Notes under the pieces: model-generated
Told to the model about the DNA's origin: nothing
Databases searched by the model: none
The model's input: only the letters and a program-made list of their open reading frames with translations
Assembly: GCF_002443255.2 (NCBI RefSeq)
Contig: NW_019211457.1
Location: 50,084,137-50,148,136, forward strand
Origin: Varroa destructor
Lineage: Eukaryota; Arthropoda; Arachnida; Mesostigmata; Varroidae
Direction: 5' to 3'
Length of the DNA stretch: 64,000 nucleotides
Position numbers and translations under genes: made by a program
Shown here: positions 1 through 13,386 of the stretch, in pieces
How the letters are laid out: each line of letters opens with the position of its first letter
How positions within the stretch are numbered: position 1 is the first letter of the stretch

Positions 1-416
1 CACGCGCCTGCGTGCGCCAAGCACAGCATGGAGAAAACCTTTTGTACTGTTCAAGTTGATAGTACACTTCATTGTTACAAGCTAGATTTTGATCGACGTC
101 GCCCCTTGAGCATTTCGTCATGTAAACTCGGTAAAGTTTTCGCCCCCCATGCCTCTGACATTGGTTGCTTCCACTAGAAAGTTGGCGTGAAACAGCAAGG
201 AGAAATAGCGTTGCCGAAGCTCGCCTGTCCGAAACGTTGCGTTGGCGATAAAAGTGGCCAGATAGACATACACCAGCTATGATGCCATAGGGATACGGAC
301 ACGCAGAGCAGGGGATGTTGGCCAGAACGCGCGAGAGCAAACGGAGTGACATTACCTTTATGGATCTTTGGCTACCAAACGTTCGACACGGCTCACGTGA
401 GGTATCGCGCACTTAC
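1..416. other. Noncoding sequence at the window edge
   Basis: No supported gene. If the minus-strand exon ending at 417 is real, this stretch is the start of its downstream intron: on the minus strand a GTAAGTG donor begins at 416. Confidence 0.4.
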
Positions 417-519
417 CTGTACGGGCTAAGAGGCAGTGACAAAACGAATAAGGCATTTTGAGGTTTCCGCACAGTATCTGCTCAAGCTGCGAATATCCAT
501 CGCTTGACAATCGTGCCAT
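417..519 (-). CDS. Candidate first coding exon of an unidentified gene (partial)
   Basis: On the minus strand an ATG at 519-517, followed by G at +4, opens 34 codons (starting MARLSSDGYS, ending HCLLART). These run into a near-perfect donor, CAG|GTAAGTG, leaving a phase-1 junction. A pyrimidine-rich stretch and an in-frame stop lie upstream, which suits either a 5' end or an internal exon. The composition is protein-like, but I recognise no family. Following exons would lie to the left, outside the window. A chance open stretch with a good donor is a real alternative. Confidence 0.25.
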
Positions 520-3500
520 ATCGTTTGGGAAAGGGAAGCCACCATAGACCCAACTAGTCTCGCCAGGTTAGTAACTTGTGCTTGCGACGGTTCTGAATTT
601 CGAACGTGCCCGGCGAAAAAAATATGGCTACAATGAAAACAGGTGTGTCGTATGTAAGAACTAGAAAGCGACGGCAATCACGTGTAATACGAAATTATTT
701 GAAAAATATATCCTTAAGAGTTATGTGCGTTCGTATAGGAAATCAATGTCAATCGGAATCATTAACCCAAAAGAAAGCCATACTGAAAGTTTGCTCTAAT
801 TTTTTCTATTACATAATAATAATAATAGCTTTTATCTAGAAACGCGTGTTTCTCCGATGCAATCACTGAAATACCGATTCTGCTTAATTTTCTTTGGACC
901 CGGCAGAATTCAAGAACAGTTGAACTCGCGATGCTGGCTTGCGGGTGTTTCCGTTACCCCTCACCCAGGCCATTTCTTGGTTAAGTATTTGATACACAAT
1001 ACATTGAAGTTTGCCTCAAAATTCACTCGCTTTTTGTCGCTTGCCATTCGTCTGCCATCTCCTTCTGCTTCCTTTCTCGATGACATTTGCCTCTACTCTC
1101 GTAAGTGACCTGTCCCCGGCTTCTCAGTCCCCGTCGGCTTCATCTTTGCCTCCGTCTACCTGGGTCTTGTAAACGTTATTCTTCCATCAGACAACGTCGA
1201 AGTCGTCACGTTGACGATGAAACATCGACGTTAAGCGATGTCGTTGAAGAGTCGTAGGTCATCAGTGACTTCATTTGAAGCGCGCACTTCACCAGTCGTC
1301 AATTACTGTCCGTCCTCACTTCTGTTCGCGATCGTGACACAACAACGTGTAACTTGTAGTTGCCTGTACGTCACTCCAGCAAGCTGCGTTTACTGCAGTG
1401 AATGAGCAGAGAGCGGAGAATGACAACGGGTCAGCGGACCGTACTGAGTGACTGCGTAGCCATCAAAAAAATCACAGAAGTGCATCCCGACGCACGGACG
1501 GTCGGCACGAGGGCACCCTCATTGCGGGAGTGACAAGCGACTCTTATCTAAGCGGATCCCTGTGTACCAATTAGTCGGTCGACTATTTGGAAATGCGTTA
1601 TTCCAACACTGCCTAAGCCGCATGCTCTACTTGTACCAGATGTCCGGAAAGATTACTTTAGGGCTCTGAAGACATAGCCTGTAGACACGGGCTAACTGTG
1701 CTTGAATTTTCAGAAGCTCGTATCTACAGATATCTCGCAAGAGCCCCTAAGCGTCGTTACTCTTTATATCGCCCCATTAAATAGGCTTTTAAGAGAACGC
1801 ATAGTTAAAGTTCGTTGTCTTTGGCAACAATTCACACAGCCGAAATCACACGTTGGTTATAAAAAGGAGTGATAGTGTTGGCAGACTGGCGTCTCGGGAC
1901 GAGCAAAAGTTCTCGGCCGATGGACAGTTTCCCGTGAGTAAACTTCTATGAAATCGCTTTCTTTATTCATATAGCTTATAAGTAAATCTATATATACCCT
2001 AGTATATATATCGTCATGACCGTATGTAGCACCAGAAACACTGTGTAGACCGTAGATCGCTAAGTAAGGATGATTCGCCGGGCGTCGAGGCTCAGTGAAC
2101 AAGATAAATGTAGATCGACAGCTTAAATGTTTTTTTTTTTTAATTTGTTTGCAAAAAAATTTGCTTGTACTTCACATAAAAACAGATAGCGATACAGTAC
2201 GAAGCCTATTTTGATATGCTGACGTTTGATAAATTAGGTAAATTAAGGCACTAAACAAGTTATGGAGTTGACAGTATAACTAGCTATTGGTCAGCCCGTC
2301 CTAATCGGCAAATACAAGAACATTGTTGCTCCATTTTCATTTCTAAACTATGCGTTTACATTAACAACCTGTATGTGTGTATGTGACTGTGGTGCCCTTT
2401 AGTGAACCGAAGTAATCGACACGTAAGTAATATAGAAAGTGGACCTCCACTCACCATGAGGCGTCTTGTCGGTTGTGTTTTTACATCGCCTTTCTTCGCA
2501 AAATAACGATATTTCATTCCCTGTTAATGGGTAATGAAAAACAACGGTTAAACTTGTAGCTACCCAATATCTTCGTATCAACGTCGTCTAACAAACAAAT
2601 GCGAATCAGGAGATAGCAAGGGATGTCCTTGCGTAAAGAAGGTTTGGGAATGTTTACCGGAGCGTGTTGCATCAGTACTCGTGGACAAGAAAATCTGCCA
2701 ATAACCAACATCTCTGCCCGTCCTTACATTAACTTTATGGGCTTTTTTTTTTTCTAAGAAATTGACATCAGCCAACAACAGGTTAGAGTAGTTCATCCGA
2801 ATCCTCACAGTTCTCCAACAGTGGCGTGCTATTGGGATCTACACTTGTAATGCTAGGATTAAGTCATGCTTTATTGATGCCTCGGTTCCCTCCAGAAATG
2901 TCTAGTTTCGGGAGATGCGTAGATTTAAAATAATACAAAACACTGAAATTGGTGTGGTTTTACGTTATAGAATGACGAATTTACGTTGCCAATTTTAACG
3001 AAGTCCTTTTGTTGCTGTTGTGTGTGTATACAAGAGGCCAACTAGATATGTATTTTCAAGAGTGGATTGCTTCGGTAAGTGTTTTTTTTTAATATTCGGC
3101 CGAACTGCAACAAGGCATTCTAGCTTTTAATTACAGAGCGCATTTTACGCGACGTCTACACGTAAGTGATGATGCAGCTTTGATGACAAAAGCTCATTTT
3201 ATGTATTACACGTTTTCGTACATTGTAACGCTGAATTTTTCAATTTCGCCGAAAACGAAAACTGTCTTACGTTTGAATGAAAGAAGTCTACTTTGAAAGC
3301 TGTGGATTGTTATAAAGAATTACGAACGGCTGAAAATCTATACTCTCTCCGCCAAAATATCCGGACCTCTGAGCATAGTCGCGCTCTTCGTGTAAAAGCT
3401 CGATCTATTCAAAGGATGCCACAAAAGTTAAGCTTATGTCAATAGAAATTACGTTTGAAGCAGGTAAGCCAGATGTTCGGCTAGCACAGTCTCCGTAACG

Positions 3501-6500
3501 AAACGTATGAATTGCGCAGGTACGAATCTCTTGCTGGTCTTATTTTAACTATGCATTCGGTTTTAGGTAACAAATGTCTTTTATGTTTAGCAATGCACGA
3601 TATCAAGCCCCGGCCTGCCAGAGTGGCAAAATTAATATTTGCTCAATGTCTAGATGAAAACAGACTTCGTCTATAGGCTGAGTTGCCTACGCTACTACGT
3701 TAAACTATCTCGTAGGGGCACATTTTGAACAAATCCTGACCTCGTTACCATCATTGTAACAGCGCCCTGTTGTGGCTTTCAGTCCTGCCGCAAGATCGGA
3801 TAAGCTGACGAATCGCCATCGTTAGGGTATTCGGCGCAAAATGTATGCCCAATAAGGGCTGTAATTCAGTGGATAACGTGTCATCGTGCGGCGGATTCGT
3901 TGCAAGGATCTCTGCGTCAAGAAGTGCTGTCTCTTAGTAGTGTAATAATACTTTCATGTTTGGCGTTAATATGGCAAGTTAGTAGATATACAAGTGTATA
4001 TTAGATATGTTACGAAGCCCTACTTATCAATCTAACACAAATTCGTTCTTATTATATACCTCAACGCTTACCTATGGTAAAATATCAGAGGTGGCGCGAG
4101 CGGATTGCAGGTGAAGTTAAACAAGCCCGCGGAATACGGTATAGAAAAACGTATTCGGCCCAAAACGACTTGCTAGTATACCTAATCGTTCTAGAGCAGC
4201 CTGCATTAAACATTAAGTGTTGTTTCGGAGCGCGCTGTAAATAAAAATAAGTCAACAATCCGCAATTAGACTAGCTAGAAATGATAGCGATCACTCTTAG
4301 GGAACTTCGTATACAAAAAAATTACGAGTGAAAATAGTTGTAGTCCACCGTTTTTACCGAACTCATATCAGCAAATATCATTTTTGTGATTAAGTATCCA
4401 CCTTCGTCGAAAATCAAAAGCATCTATAGCTATGATTTTACGCACCGGTATTATCGGTTAGATAAAACGGCAAGCAACTTAGCCAGGAGCCAAAAGCAAA
4501 AATAGAGCACTATACATTCAACGATGTTGTCCATGATTTTTTGACTCGATAAATGCCGATGGTGTTGGGATGTCAATTTGAATTGATGACACAAGGCTAC
4601 AGAGTAAGTTTCCTGATTCGATGTGACCAATCTATATACATCAAATACATATTGAAACTTTGCTTCAGAAATTTACTAAATTATTTGCTGATCGTTCGTG
4701 TTCGAGAAATCAGCTACTCCACGATGAGCTCACTTGTGTGCCGCCATCACATTTGGTTGTGCAGAAAGTCTTAAATCGACAAAGCCAATGGCCGTTTTAG
4801 TACTTCAATTCATCCCCTTGACTTCATGGTCCTTGGTAACGTCATTCCTGCTTTTCTAACTCACTCGCTTGAATGCGTTATCGGGTCGGCAAAACACATT
4901 TTGAGAATAGATACACGTTCAAAGGGAGAGCTGACAGATCAGGAACTAGTCGGGACCGCTAGAATCTTATTGTCGTTTGTTAGTTGAATCGATTTACTGG
5001 ATTCACCGGTCGCTGAGGCAGCATAATATCTAAACAGAAACATTATACTCTAGTGAGACCCCTTTAGAAGTATTTGAACTTACCGATGTAGCATAACGAT
5101 AGCTGAAATTTTCTATGTTATTAACAATACAACTAACCCTCCATTATGATCCGGAACCCCGTTTACCAAAATACCAGTTATCTGCTGAGATCATCATTTT
5201 CGGGTATGAGAGTACGTCTTATTCGGTGTCATTGGTATCGTAAGTGACGTTAGTAAACTTTCGTAAACTCAACTAACTGGTTTCTAGAGGGTCGCACTAA
5301 GTGATATGACAACTATTACTTTAACACTGGCCGGCTATATTTCCGCGTACCCCAGTACACACATGCAGTAAGAGATCTATGTAAATATAGCGCCGTATGC
5401 ACCTATCCAGCTATCGAATCTGTACGCATATAGTGTTAGGGGAATCACCGCTGGCCGGCTGTTTCGCAAGCTAGTTTTTAGGAGCTTTTTTCCGCTGTTG
5501 GTGAAGTCGAAGATTTATTCGTGAGGCGGTCGTTGAGTTCGTCTCGGTTCAATGGTAGACTTCCATCAGGCCGCCGTTGCTGTCGGGTGGCTTGCTGATG
5601 ACCTGAACGGCGCACAAGCAATCATTGACGATGATGAAGAGTTCTCAATGACCGAAATCTTCGCTCTTTGAGATGACGACTGCTCGCTGCATGCACTCCC
5701 GCAGATCTCCGCCACACACATGCGCACAGAAACGGATCATCACAACGCGGGTGGTTGTTTGAATGAAATAGACTTGAACAACGAAGGCGTCCAGGTGAAC
5801 AGATACATCAGGCAACGACAGTGGCACATGCAAACACACATATTTAGGTGTGGGTACCACTGTTCAACATAATAGAGGCACAACGGTTACCGACTATAGA
5901 CAAGTCACGTCTGAACTTTTGGCAAAACCAGTAAATAAACCCTATGGTTGTGCATCAGTGTGTGGGTAGGTGATCCATTTAGTGAAACCGAAAAATATTC
6001 AAGCTGCTCTTCGCTAAAATGACTATCTGTCCAACAGTGCAACACTTGATAGCCAAGCGTACCGAGCAACCACAGCTGGCATGACTGCCTAATGCTGCCC
6101 TATTCCGCCGGGATCGTACGCACGAGCGACCTGCCATAAGGAACAGTAACGATGCAACATCACCTCAAAGTTCCATAGCTGAGAAGACGATTTCGTCCGA
6201 AAACATTATATGTATATAATCTTTAATATAGGCGACTCTGATTAGAACCTTAAATCTCTACAAATCTCAAACCCCGGTTCTTCTACTTGAAGGAATAGGG
6301 AAAAAAAAATGTTTTCCTCCTTTAGATCAACAAAGGAGAGAGAAGACGACCCGGTCGTGGGTACGTGCTAATTAGCAATTAGGAACGTTGGTTTCGACAG
6401 TGGCGGGTACAGAGATTACTGCAACGAGGGGAAAAGACTTTACATTGTTTTAGTCGTTTTCAGGGCTAAATGCACTTACGCCAATAAGAAATTCCGAACG

Positions 6501-8187
6501 AAGCTTAACGTCACTCTAGAGCACCTGAAGAAATCAAAGAAATGTTTTAAAAAGGCATCAATATTTACTAGAAGAGAGGCAGCACTATGGGCGTGAATTC
6601 ACGAGCAGGCTACAGATAACTGCTATGCAAATTCAAGCAAGGCCAGTCTAGATCCGGTAGACTATACGGCCAACGCAAGTCGCGAAAGCGTGGGTTGCAG
6701 AGGTTTTAGGGCATCGCCGAGTGTAGGGCGCTTTTGAAACTGTAGTATCTTGAGGCGCGATAGGTTATTTAAGAAATTAATAGCAAAATAAATAGATAAC
6801 CGACAATGAAGTCAACAATATTACAAAAAAAAACATCCAAAAATAATTGTGGCAGTTTTTCTTCGTGCGTTGTAGTTTATTCAACCATTCATGTATGGAT
6901 GGAACTTGGATATTTATGGCTTCAGCTATTAAAAACTAAGTTATAAATTATCTTAGCACATTAATACAGCGGCGGATAATATACGAGCCTCGGTGCAAAG
7001 TGAACATGCGCGATGACCGGCTAGCGCGTGACACTTGAAGTAGAAGTTAATGTAATTTGTAGTTTTTCTATGATTTTTTGAAATATTAATTATTTAAAAG
7101 AAATATAGACACTTGACAAATTTATAGATGCTTTATAAAAATATTATAGACGCCTTACGAATTTGTTTTTGTTATTTCTTATTGATTAACACCTATTATC
7201 TTTTTTGGTTAGCTTTTTTTCTCATATACCTTCCATGTATTGTTGTTACGTTGTGATTGTAAAAAAAGCCATGCGTATTTATTAATAATAGGCATGCATT
7301 GAAATTACACGCAATTTGGCTCTCTGGAAAAAAATTCCAGTCGTAGGGTTTGGCAAAAATAAGGGGGCAGCGACTCGAACAAGACAAGGTTCGCAATTCA
7401 ACACCGGTTCAAGCAACCGAGTAGGCAGGCATCCCTCTTTCGGCGCAGGTCTTTGCAGCGCCCTCTGTCAACAGTCTTAGGAACCACGGCGGCTTCGGAT
7501 ACCTAATATGGCTCAGAATTTCGCGCAAATAACAATGTTTTCTGGCAAATAATGAGACCTATTTGGTCAAAGGAAAGCCGTAACAACGATACGACGCAGC
7601 TCAATCTGACTGTGTGAAAAACAAATTTCAAAAGCAAAATGTTAGGCAGGAAAAACTGCTTTATAGAAGAGAGTGTCTTACATAGCTACAGGCAGACACA
7701 TGGACATTGAGTTGTTGTGTATATCAGAAGCCTGAACCCTACAAACGTAGATAGGTACTACCAATCCTTTGGTTATTTATAATCATGATTCAATAATTTG
7801 TATTAACTGCTATTGAACCGAATTAGCGGTCGCAGGCGTAAAACATTAATACTACGTAAAAATCAATCCGTATGTATCTCCCTTCGTTGCTCAGAATAGC
7901 TCTCCTCTTCTATTTTTTTCAACTGTATAATGTGTATATATATATAAACTGTATAACACCTTTCAGGAGCAATATTGTGTACCGAATGAATCAGTAATGA
8001 CGTATCGCGCCTATGCTCTAATACTCTACCAATTACTCTGATACCCCAACCAATACCCTAACAGCTTGGTAATTATGCAGAACATGACGAAATATTATAA
8101 CATAACTATACTGCAAGCTGTCGTTTCTGAGCAAAGCAAAGAATTTGTATAGATAAACGGGCATATCCTCGATTGTATTTACCGAAG

Positions 8188-8190
<3 letters not shown>
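520..8190. other. AT-rich intergenic or intronic sequence without recognisable genes
   Basis: Open stretches are short (under 85 codons) and none shows a recognisable motif. The stretch holds T homopolymers (for example near 2130, 2745 and 3085), a short TA run near 7935-7946 and a 16-bp AT-rich hairpin near 6207-6222. One strong isolated plus-strand donor (GTAAGTG at about 3066) has no convincing exon before it. Confidence 0.6.

Positions 8191-8225
<35 letters not shown>
8191..8225. repeat. (AT)n microsatellite
   Basis: An uninterrupted AT dinucleotide run of about 35 bases. It accounts for the Ile/Tyr repeat that appears when this stretch is translated. Confidence 0.95.
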
Positions 8226-8230
<5 letters not shown>

Positions 8231-11200
8231 TCGGAACGCATAAAAACAAAAGGTTGATGAAAACAATTTCGTAAGACTATCAAGAATAATGTGAAGATAC
8301 GTTGATTTACTAATTCTGGCTCAGCTTAACCATTGGCGCTGGAAAAATGCAGCGTTTGTAAACAGCGGAGGAAACAGTGCCTATGCATCGCGATACATAC
8401 CCATTTTATCGCTGGGACACCAGCGCCCGCCTCACTAAGCGTTTTGCGCTCGATCTTGTAGTAGACGTGTACGCGGGCCCTTTGTCGCGCAAAAGTAGGC
8501 AGGCCGAAACTGGTTGACTATTCGAGTGTGGAAGTGATTCCCTAAACCAATCAACAAATTATCGACCGTATTCGGTAGCTGCTTATTGCCAACGTGCGCC
8601 CTTCTGGGATGTCTGACCTAACAGACCTGACCACCGGTCACCTGGTTAAATTTGTGATCGTAAATTATAAACATTGTTGAGAAAATATCGTTCGTCGTCT
8701 TGTACATGTATGTGCTGGTATACGTGAACACGACTGTTTGGTAGACGTATTTTGTTGCGGCGCTATAGCTACCACAGAAAGTTAGTTTCAAGTTGCAATA
8801 TGTTAGTCAAAACATGCTTGAAATAATACGGAGAAGTTGTACTTCTGTAAAGCTCAATTCATGTAATTTAATTGCCTAGACATAAGCAAGCCACTGTCAC
8901 AGTTTTTTAACCTTTTATTTTGGTCCCGTACGCGACCTTACACCTAGCCTACCAGAAGATAGAGGACAATAAGTCTTCACGTTAATAATCATTACTCGAA
9001 TAATAATGAGCACCGGACTCGATTTGAAAACGCATTTTACTAAAATGTTATTAAATTTACTAATAAATATTGTGGGGTGCAATCGACTATTGTCGTATAC
9101 ATATTAAAATGAGTCGTCCCAATGTACTGAATAACTTCAGTTTATGACCAAGGCTGAACAAAAACTTCATTCTCTGTAGACGTACAGCCATGCTAAGTAA
9201 TTAGCTGGTTAATTAAAACTTTTAGATCCATTTATGTTTTCTTGGTTAAAATCATTATAGGTAGAAAATGTATCGGAAGCTGGCTGCGATCGAGCTCAAA
9301 CAGCTTGCCTCCGGCTCTTAAGCCTCTAATCCTATTATATCAAGCATGTAGCCCTAAACCACTATCCAACATAGTACGACTAGATGGCTTTTACTTGGGA
9401 GACGCAAGCTCTTAATATGGCCTTTTAAATACGAGGAACTTGTGTGTTTGGCCTTGTCACAGTTGCCAATGTCCATCTGCGCACAGCTTTGCTGCGTCTT
9501 GTTCAGTTGATGATTCTGTGTGTTTAATTTCGATAAGACTAATCGGCGTATTTTTGTTTGGTCTACAGAACTTTCGTATGTAAGTAAACAGGTATTTGCG
9601 CGTGACAACAATGCCGGTACGGATAAAGCATCAAATATACATCTTTTGACATCAAAGTGACAAAGTTAAACACGTAATCGATGGAACTTCGTTCGCCTTC
9701 CCCTGACCTGAAAAAAACCTGACCTGTCAAGATAAAAGCTGCTAGTTGGGTTTTATCTCCTCTCCTCATAAACTCACAGATCAGCAATTGTGTTCAGGAC
9801 AACTCAAGGATAAAAATAGTACAAAATAGTCTACGGCGATTGTTCACTTACTAGTGCATTGGCAAACGTGAGCGTACACACCATGAGAATATCAATAATT
9901 TTACATTGTTTACAAGCGGTCGATTTATGATGGCGCCACTATCGTGCCTATTAACAAAATCATTATCTATTTAGTATCCTAGAAAGACGGAAAAAACGTA
10001 TTGTGTACTGTATTGTCTTTCGCTGAGGTGACATAGTTGTAGGGATACGGTTAGATTGCGTGGTAGATGATGAAGTCGACTATCAAGATGTTTCATATGC
10101 GTTTCGCTGTGCTTCAGTGTGTTTGTCGAACCGTAATGTGACAACAGTAGATATGTTTGGGGAATCATTGTTGTCTGCTTCCGCAGTTACATCTGCAATC
10201 ACGATGTTCGCTGGCATAGAGTTGTATATTTACGATTAGGAAATCATTAGACACCAATCACCCATACAGTACGTTCGCATTAGTTCAACGGTGAACAGCT
10301 CGACCCCCTACTGCTGCATTGGATAACCCCAAGTTAAACTAAAGATGTTACACGGAAATAGTACCCGTGTGACCTATTCTTTACTGACGAAACTCACTCG
10401 TCATTCATTGGCACAGCCGTACAAAAGCAAACATCATCAGCCAGTTCTTCGTATTCGTTCGATATTATTTTTATAGCGTCATTTACTGTTATAATAATAG
10501 CTTTCTCTATTCTTATATTATCGTGTATTCGAGTGATGTTTTCAAATGCGTGAATTTCGGCTTCATTGTGTACCTCAGCTACTAGCCATTGATGGCTTTG
10601 TACTTCCTGTCTTTTTCAACTTATTGTGATAGTGTAACGAACATTTCGCACGCGCTACCGAAAGCCTCGTAATAATTCCCTATATTAGGTTACCGCTTAC
10701 CTTCTTTTTTTTTTTAAAGAATTATTCTTTTTGCTGTTGTACAAAACATTATATCATTTTGTGAAAGTACAAGGCTCACAATATCCGATAACCACAGTGC
10801 GCATGGTGTTTCCTATACTTGATACTGCGTTAAACTATTATTAATTTCTCGTCACATGAATAAGCTGCTTTATGTCTTCAGCCTTCATTCGGTCCGCAAC
10901 TATTCGATACGATTTCAATCGATCCTCGAAATTCTTTCTAACCGCATTTTAACAAGACTCCATGTAGTTTAAAATATTAGGCTAGACCCATAGCCGAACG
11001 ATACAAAGTTAAATGAAGGGTATCTATAAACCATATCGAAACAAACAGAAAATGTGTAGGAAATTCTGTAGTGACCTGTAGCGTACTAGGTACCAAATCG
11101 TCATGCTTCTCCGCTTCGAAACAGAATATCATTTTAACAAATTATTATTTCTTATTGTCATTATTTTTATTATTTATTTATGCTATAGGTAATCCCCTTT

Positions 11201-13294
11201 ATCCTTCACGTACTTGTTTCAGCCCTCCGACAGCTTTGAGGGGCTCAGTCTTTTGAGGAGCTCGAGATCGTGCGATGAATTCGTTTGTCTCATCTTCGGT
11301 GAGTATCTCATAGTAGCAAATGCTTCGGGCGTCCATTGCAAGTGTCATCATTACCTTACGTCCGAATATACTACTTGTTATTACCTCGGAACTCGATTTC
11401 TCGTTAGGGCCACGCCACTGCCTCGCCTAGTTCCCCTCCGGCTGGCGGCTGAGATACAATCATGCCTCGTCTATGGCGAGCGTATGTTCTAAATCAGCTT
11501 TTGTTAAATGAAATTCCGAAAAATTTCACGTGAAGTAGGCTACGCCTGTTTCCAGCTGGTTTGGAGTCAATTCGCGACGGATCCGTTTTTAGTCAGTGTT
11601 CGCACTTTCATAAATTGGGTTATAGTTCTGTAAGATATTACATGTGAAATGGCCGACAGAGCCCTTATACTTCAGGTTATGCTTTCGTAAAAAAAGCCTC
11701 TTTGATTGTGGAAATGCTTTGTTGGCTTTCGAGTCTCGGCTTCCGGTCATTCTCTTGCTGTTTATCAACATTTTAATCCTGTTCTTCAAATGCTTACAAC
11801 ATCTATGTGCCCTTCTTTCGCTCAAGGCCTCCTTGCCCAAATCCTTCACAAATGCTCAATTAATTTCTGTAACGGTTTGGTCTTCGAAGAACAAGAAGCT
11901 GGCCGCCAGGAGTTTATTTTCGATATTAATTTCCCCTTTAAAACTGTTTTTTTTTTTTTTTTTGTAACAGCCTTATATGAACAAAATTATTGTTTCGTGA
12001 GCACAAGCGGAAAACTAATAAAATCGTTAATGTCTACGTTTAGCGGCAGATGTTTTGTGAATTTTATGTGTAAGATGAAGTAAGCTTAGCTAAACAGACA
12101 TTTTATGACTTTTGTTTGTGACTACGCCACTTCATAATACACATATGTTCAATAATGCACGTATGTTCTGGTATGGTAAGATACCTTAAATCAGTAGACA
12201 ATGCCGATGTTATTGCAGCTTTGTGTATTCGTATTGTTTGTATTGTTGTTACAGCAGAAAAGTTCTGAGTGAAAACTTTCCACTGAGTATTATTGCAGCA
12301 TACATGACACTCTCATCAAGGAGACATGTGATTAAGGTTAGGTAAGGTACAAGTTTGATTATATATACAGAGTTTAATATTGTTGTCTTTAGTTATACGG
12401 CATACATGCGGAAATCTTAAAGTTTTACTAAAAGACCACTTGAAGAAAACGTCAATCTTCATTAGACCCACAACTGATTTACGAAGCGTCACGTGACCGC
12501 TAGATCAAGAAATGATGAAGAATTATCTTTACGGTTCCTCATCTTTTCAAAGAAAAATACTAACCCGTTCCGTCACTTACTGTTAAGTTGGTACCCATTC
12601 TGGATACTACGTCGACTCTTTTAGTGAAACGGAAAATCACATTTGCCACTTCCACACGATAAATGGGTTTTTGAGGAGAGACTTTACATTAATATGGTTA
12701 CGTTATATGAACTTGCGAAGCATTGTCAAGTAACTCATTTATCATTGGGGGTTCTTTTACTCAATGTTTTACGCAGATGTTATGTATATATTTCTTAAAA
12801 ATTTTGCTTTATTATAAAATGATCATAAAAGATGAAGTCACTTCAGTTTGATGTGACAAATTCCATAATTTTTTCAACAACATTTGTTTCCGTCGAATAT
12901 TTCTGCCAGCAGCAATACATTTAGCGTACGCCTAAAATATGTTGCACATGTTCCTCGAACAAAAGATGAGTGATCTGCGTATTTTTAATTGTGAAACTCT
13001 ATACAACTTGTTTCTATATTGATCAAACTGTCTGGTCCATCGTCCTAGCCATCAATTACCTGTACACTTAATGTATTGTCGTCGTTCTAACTCTATGGCC
13101 GTGACCGTGGCTACTATTCTCAGCCGAGTTCCCAAATCTATTTTAGTGTAACCGAAGACCGATTTACTTCACTGAACAAGTGCCATCACATAGCCTGCCT
13201 CCAGTACTAGAATTGGACGTCACGAATTTCCACATTGAAATTATTAAAACTCTCCATTTGTTTCGATTTGTCTAAAGAATTCTAGGACAGAGAG
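8226..13294. other. Noncoding AT-rich stretch
   Basis: No supported gene. Around 11590-12080 both strands carry open stretches of 85-125 codons in different frames, but none has a recognisable motif or well-placed splice sites, and a run of 17 T sits inside. I treat these as chance ORFs. Confidence 0.55.
11947..11963. repeat. Poly(T) tract of 17
   Basis: A 17-base T homopolymer followed by GTAACAG. It could be the poly(A) tail relic of a minus-strand retroposed sequence, but I see no matching retroelement body or target duplication. Confidence 0.9.
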
Positions 13295-13334
13295 TACTCT
13301 TTTTTTTTAGATCTACGATCTAAAAAAAAGAGTA
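13295..13334. repeat. Inverted repeat 1 of a tandem hairpin pair
   Basis: The arms begin TACTCT and end AGAGTA and are complementary apart from one extra T in the left homopolymer (9 T against 8 A). They close on AGATC-TAC-GATCT. The hairpin sits one base from a second, longer hairpin with the same core. Confidence 0.9.
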
Positions 13335-13335
13335 T

Positions 13336-13386
13336 AAGCCTACTTGCCAATATTAGATCTACGATCTAATATTGGCAAGTAGGCTT
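13336..13386. repeat. Inverted repeat 2 of a tandem hairpin pair, perfect 24-bp arms
   Basis: The left arm 13336-13359 and right arm 13363-13386 are perfectly complementary around the 3-base spacer TAC. The central AGATC-TAC-GATCT is identical to that of inverted repeat 1, while the outer arm sequence is unrelated. The arms are GC-mixed, not simple sequence, so chance formation is unlikely. Confidence 0.95.

Noticed and set aside
5331..5462. Two copies of CTGGCCGGCT about 120 bases apart
   Set aside because: The match is only 10 bases and does not extend, so it is not a supported repeat element.
11589..12083. Overlapping open frames on both strands near 11.6-12.1 kb
   Set aside because: No recognisable motif. 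The plus-strand frames run into a poly-T tract (repeated Phe), and lengths are within chance expectation.
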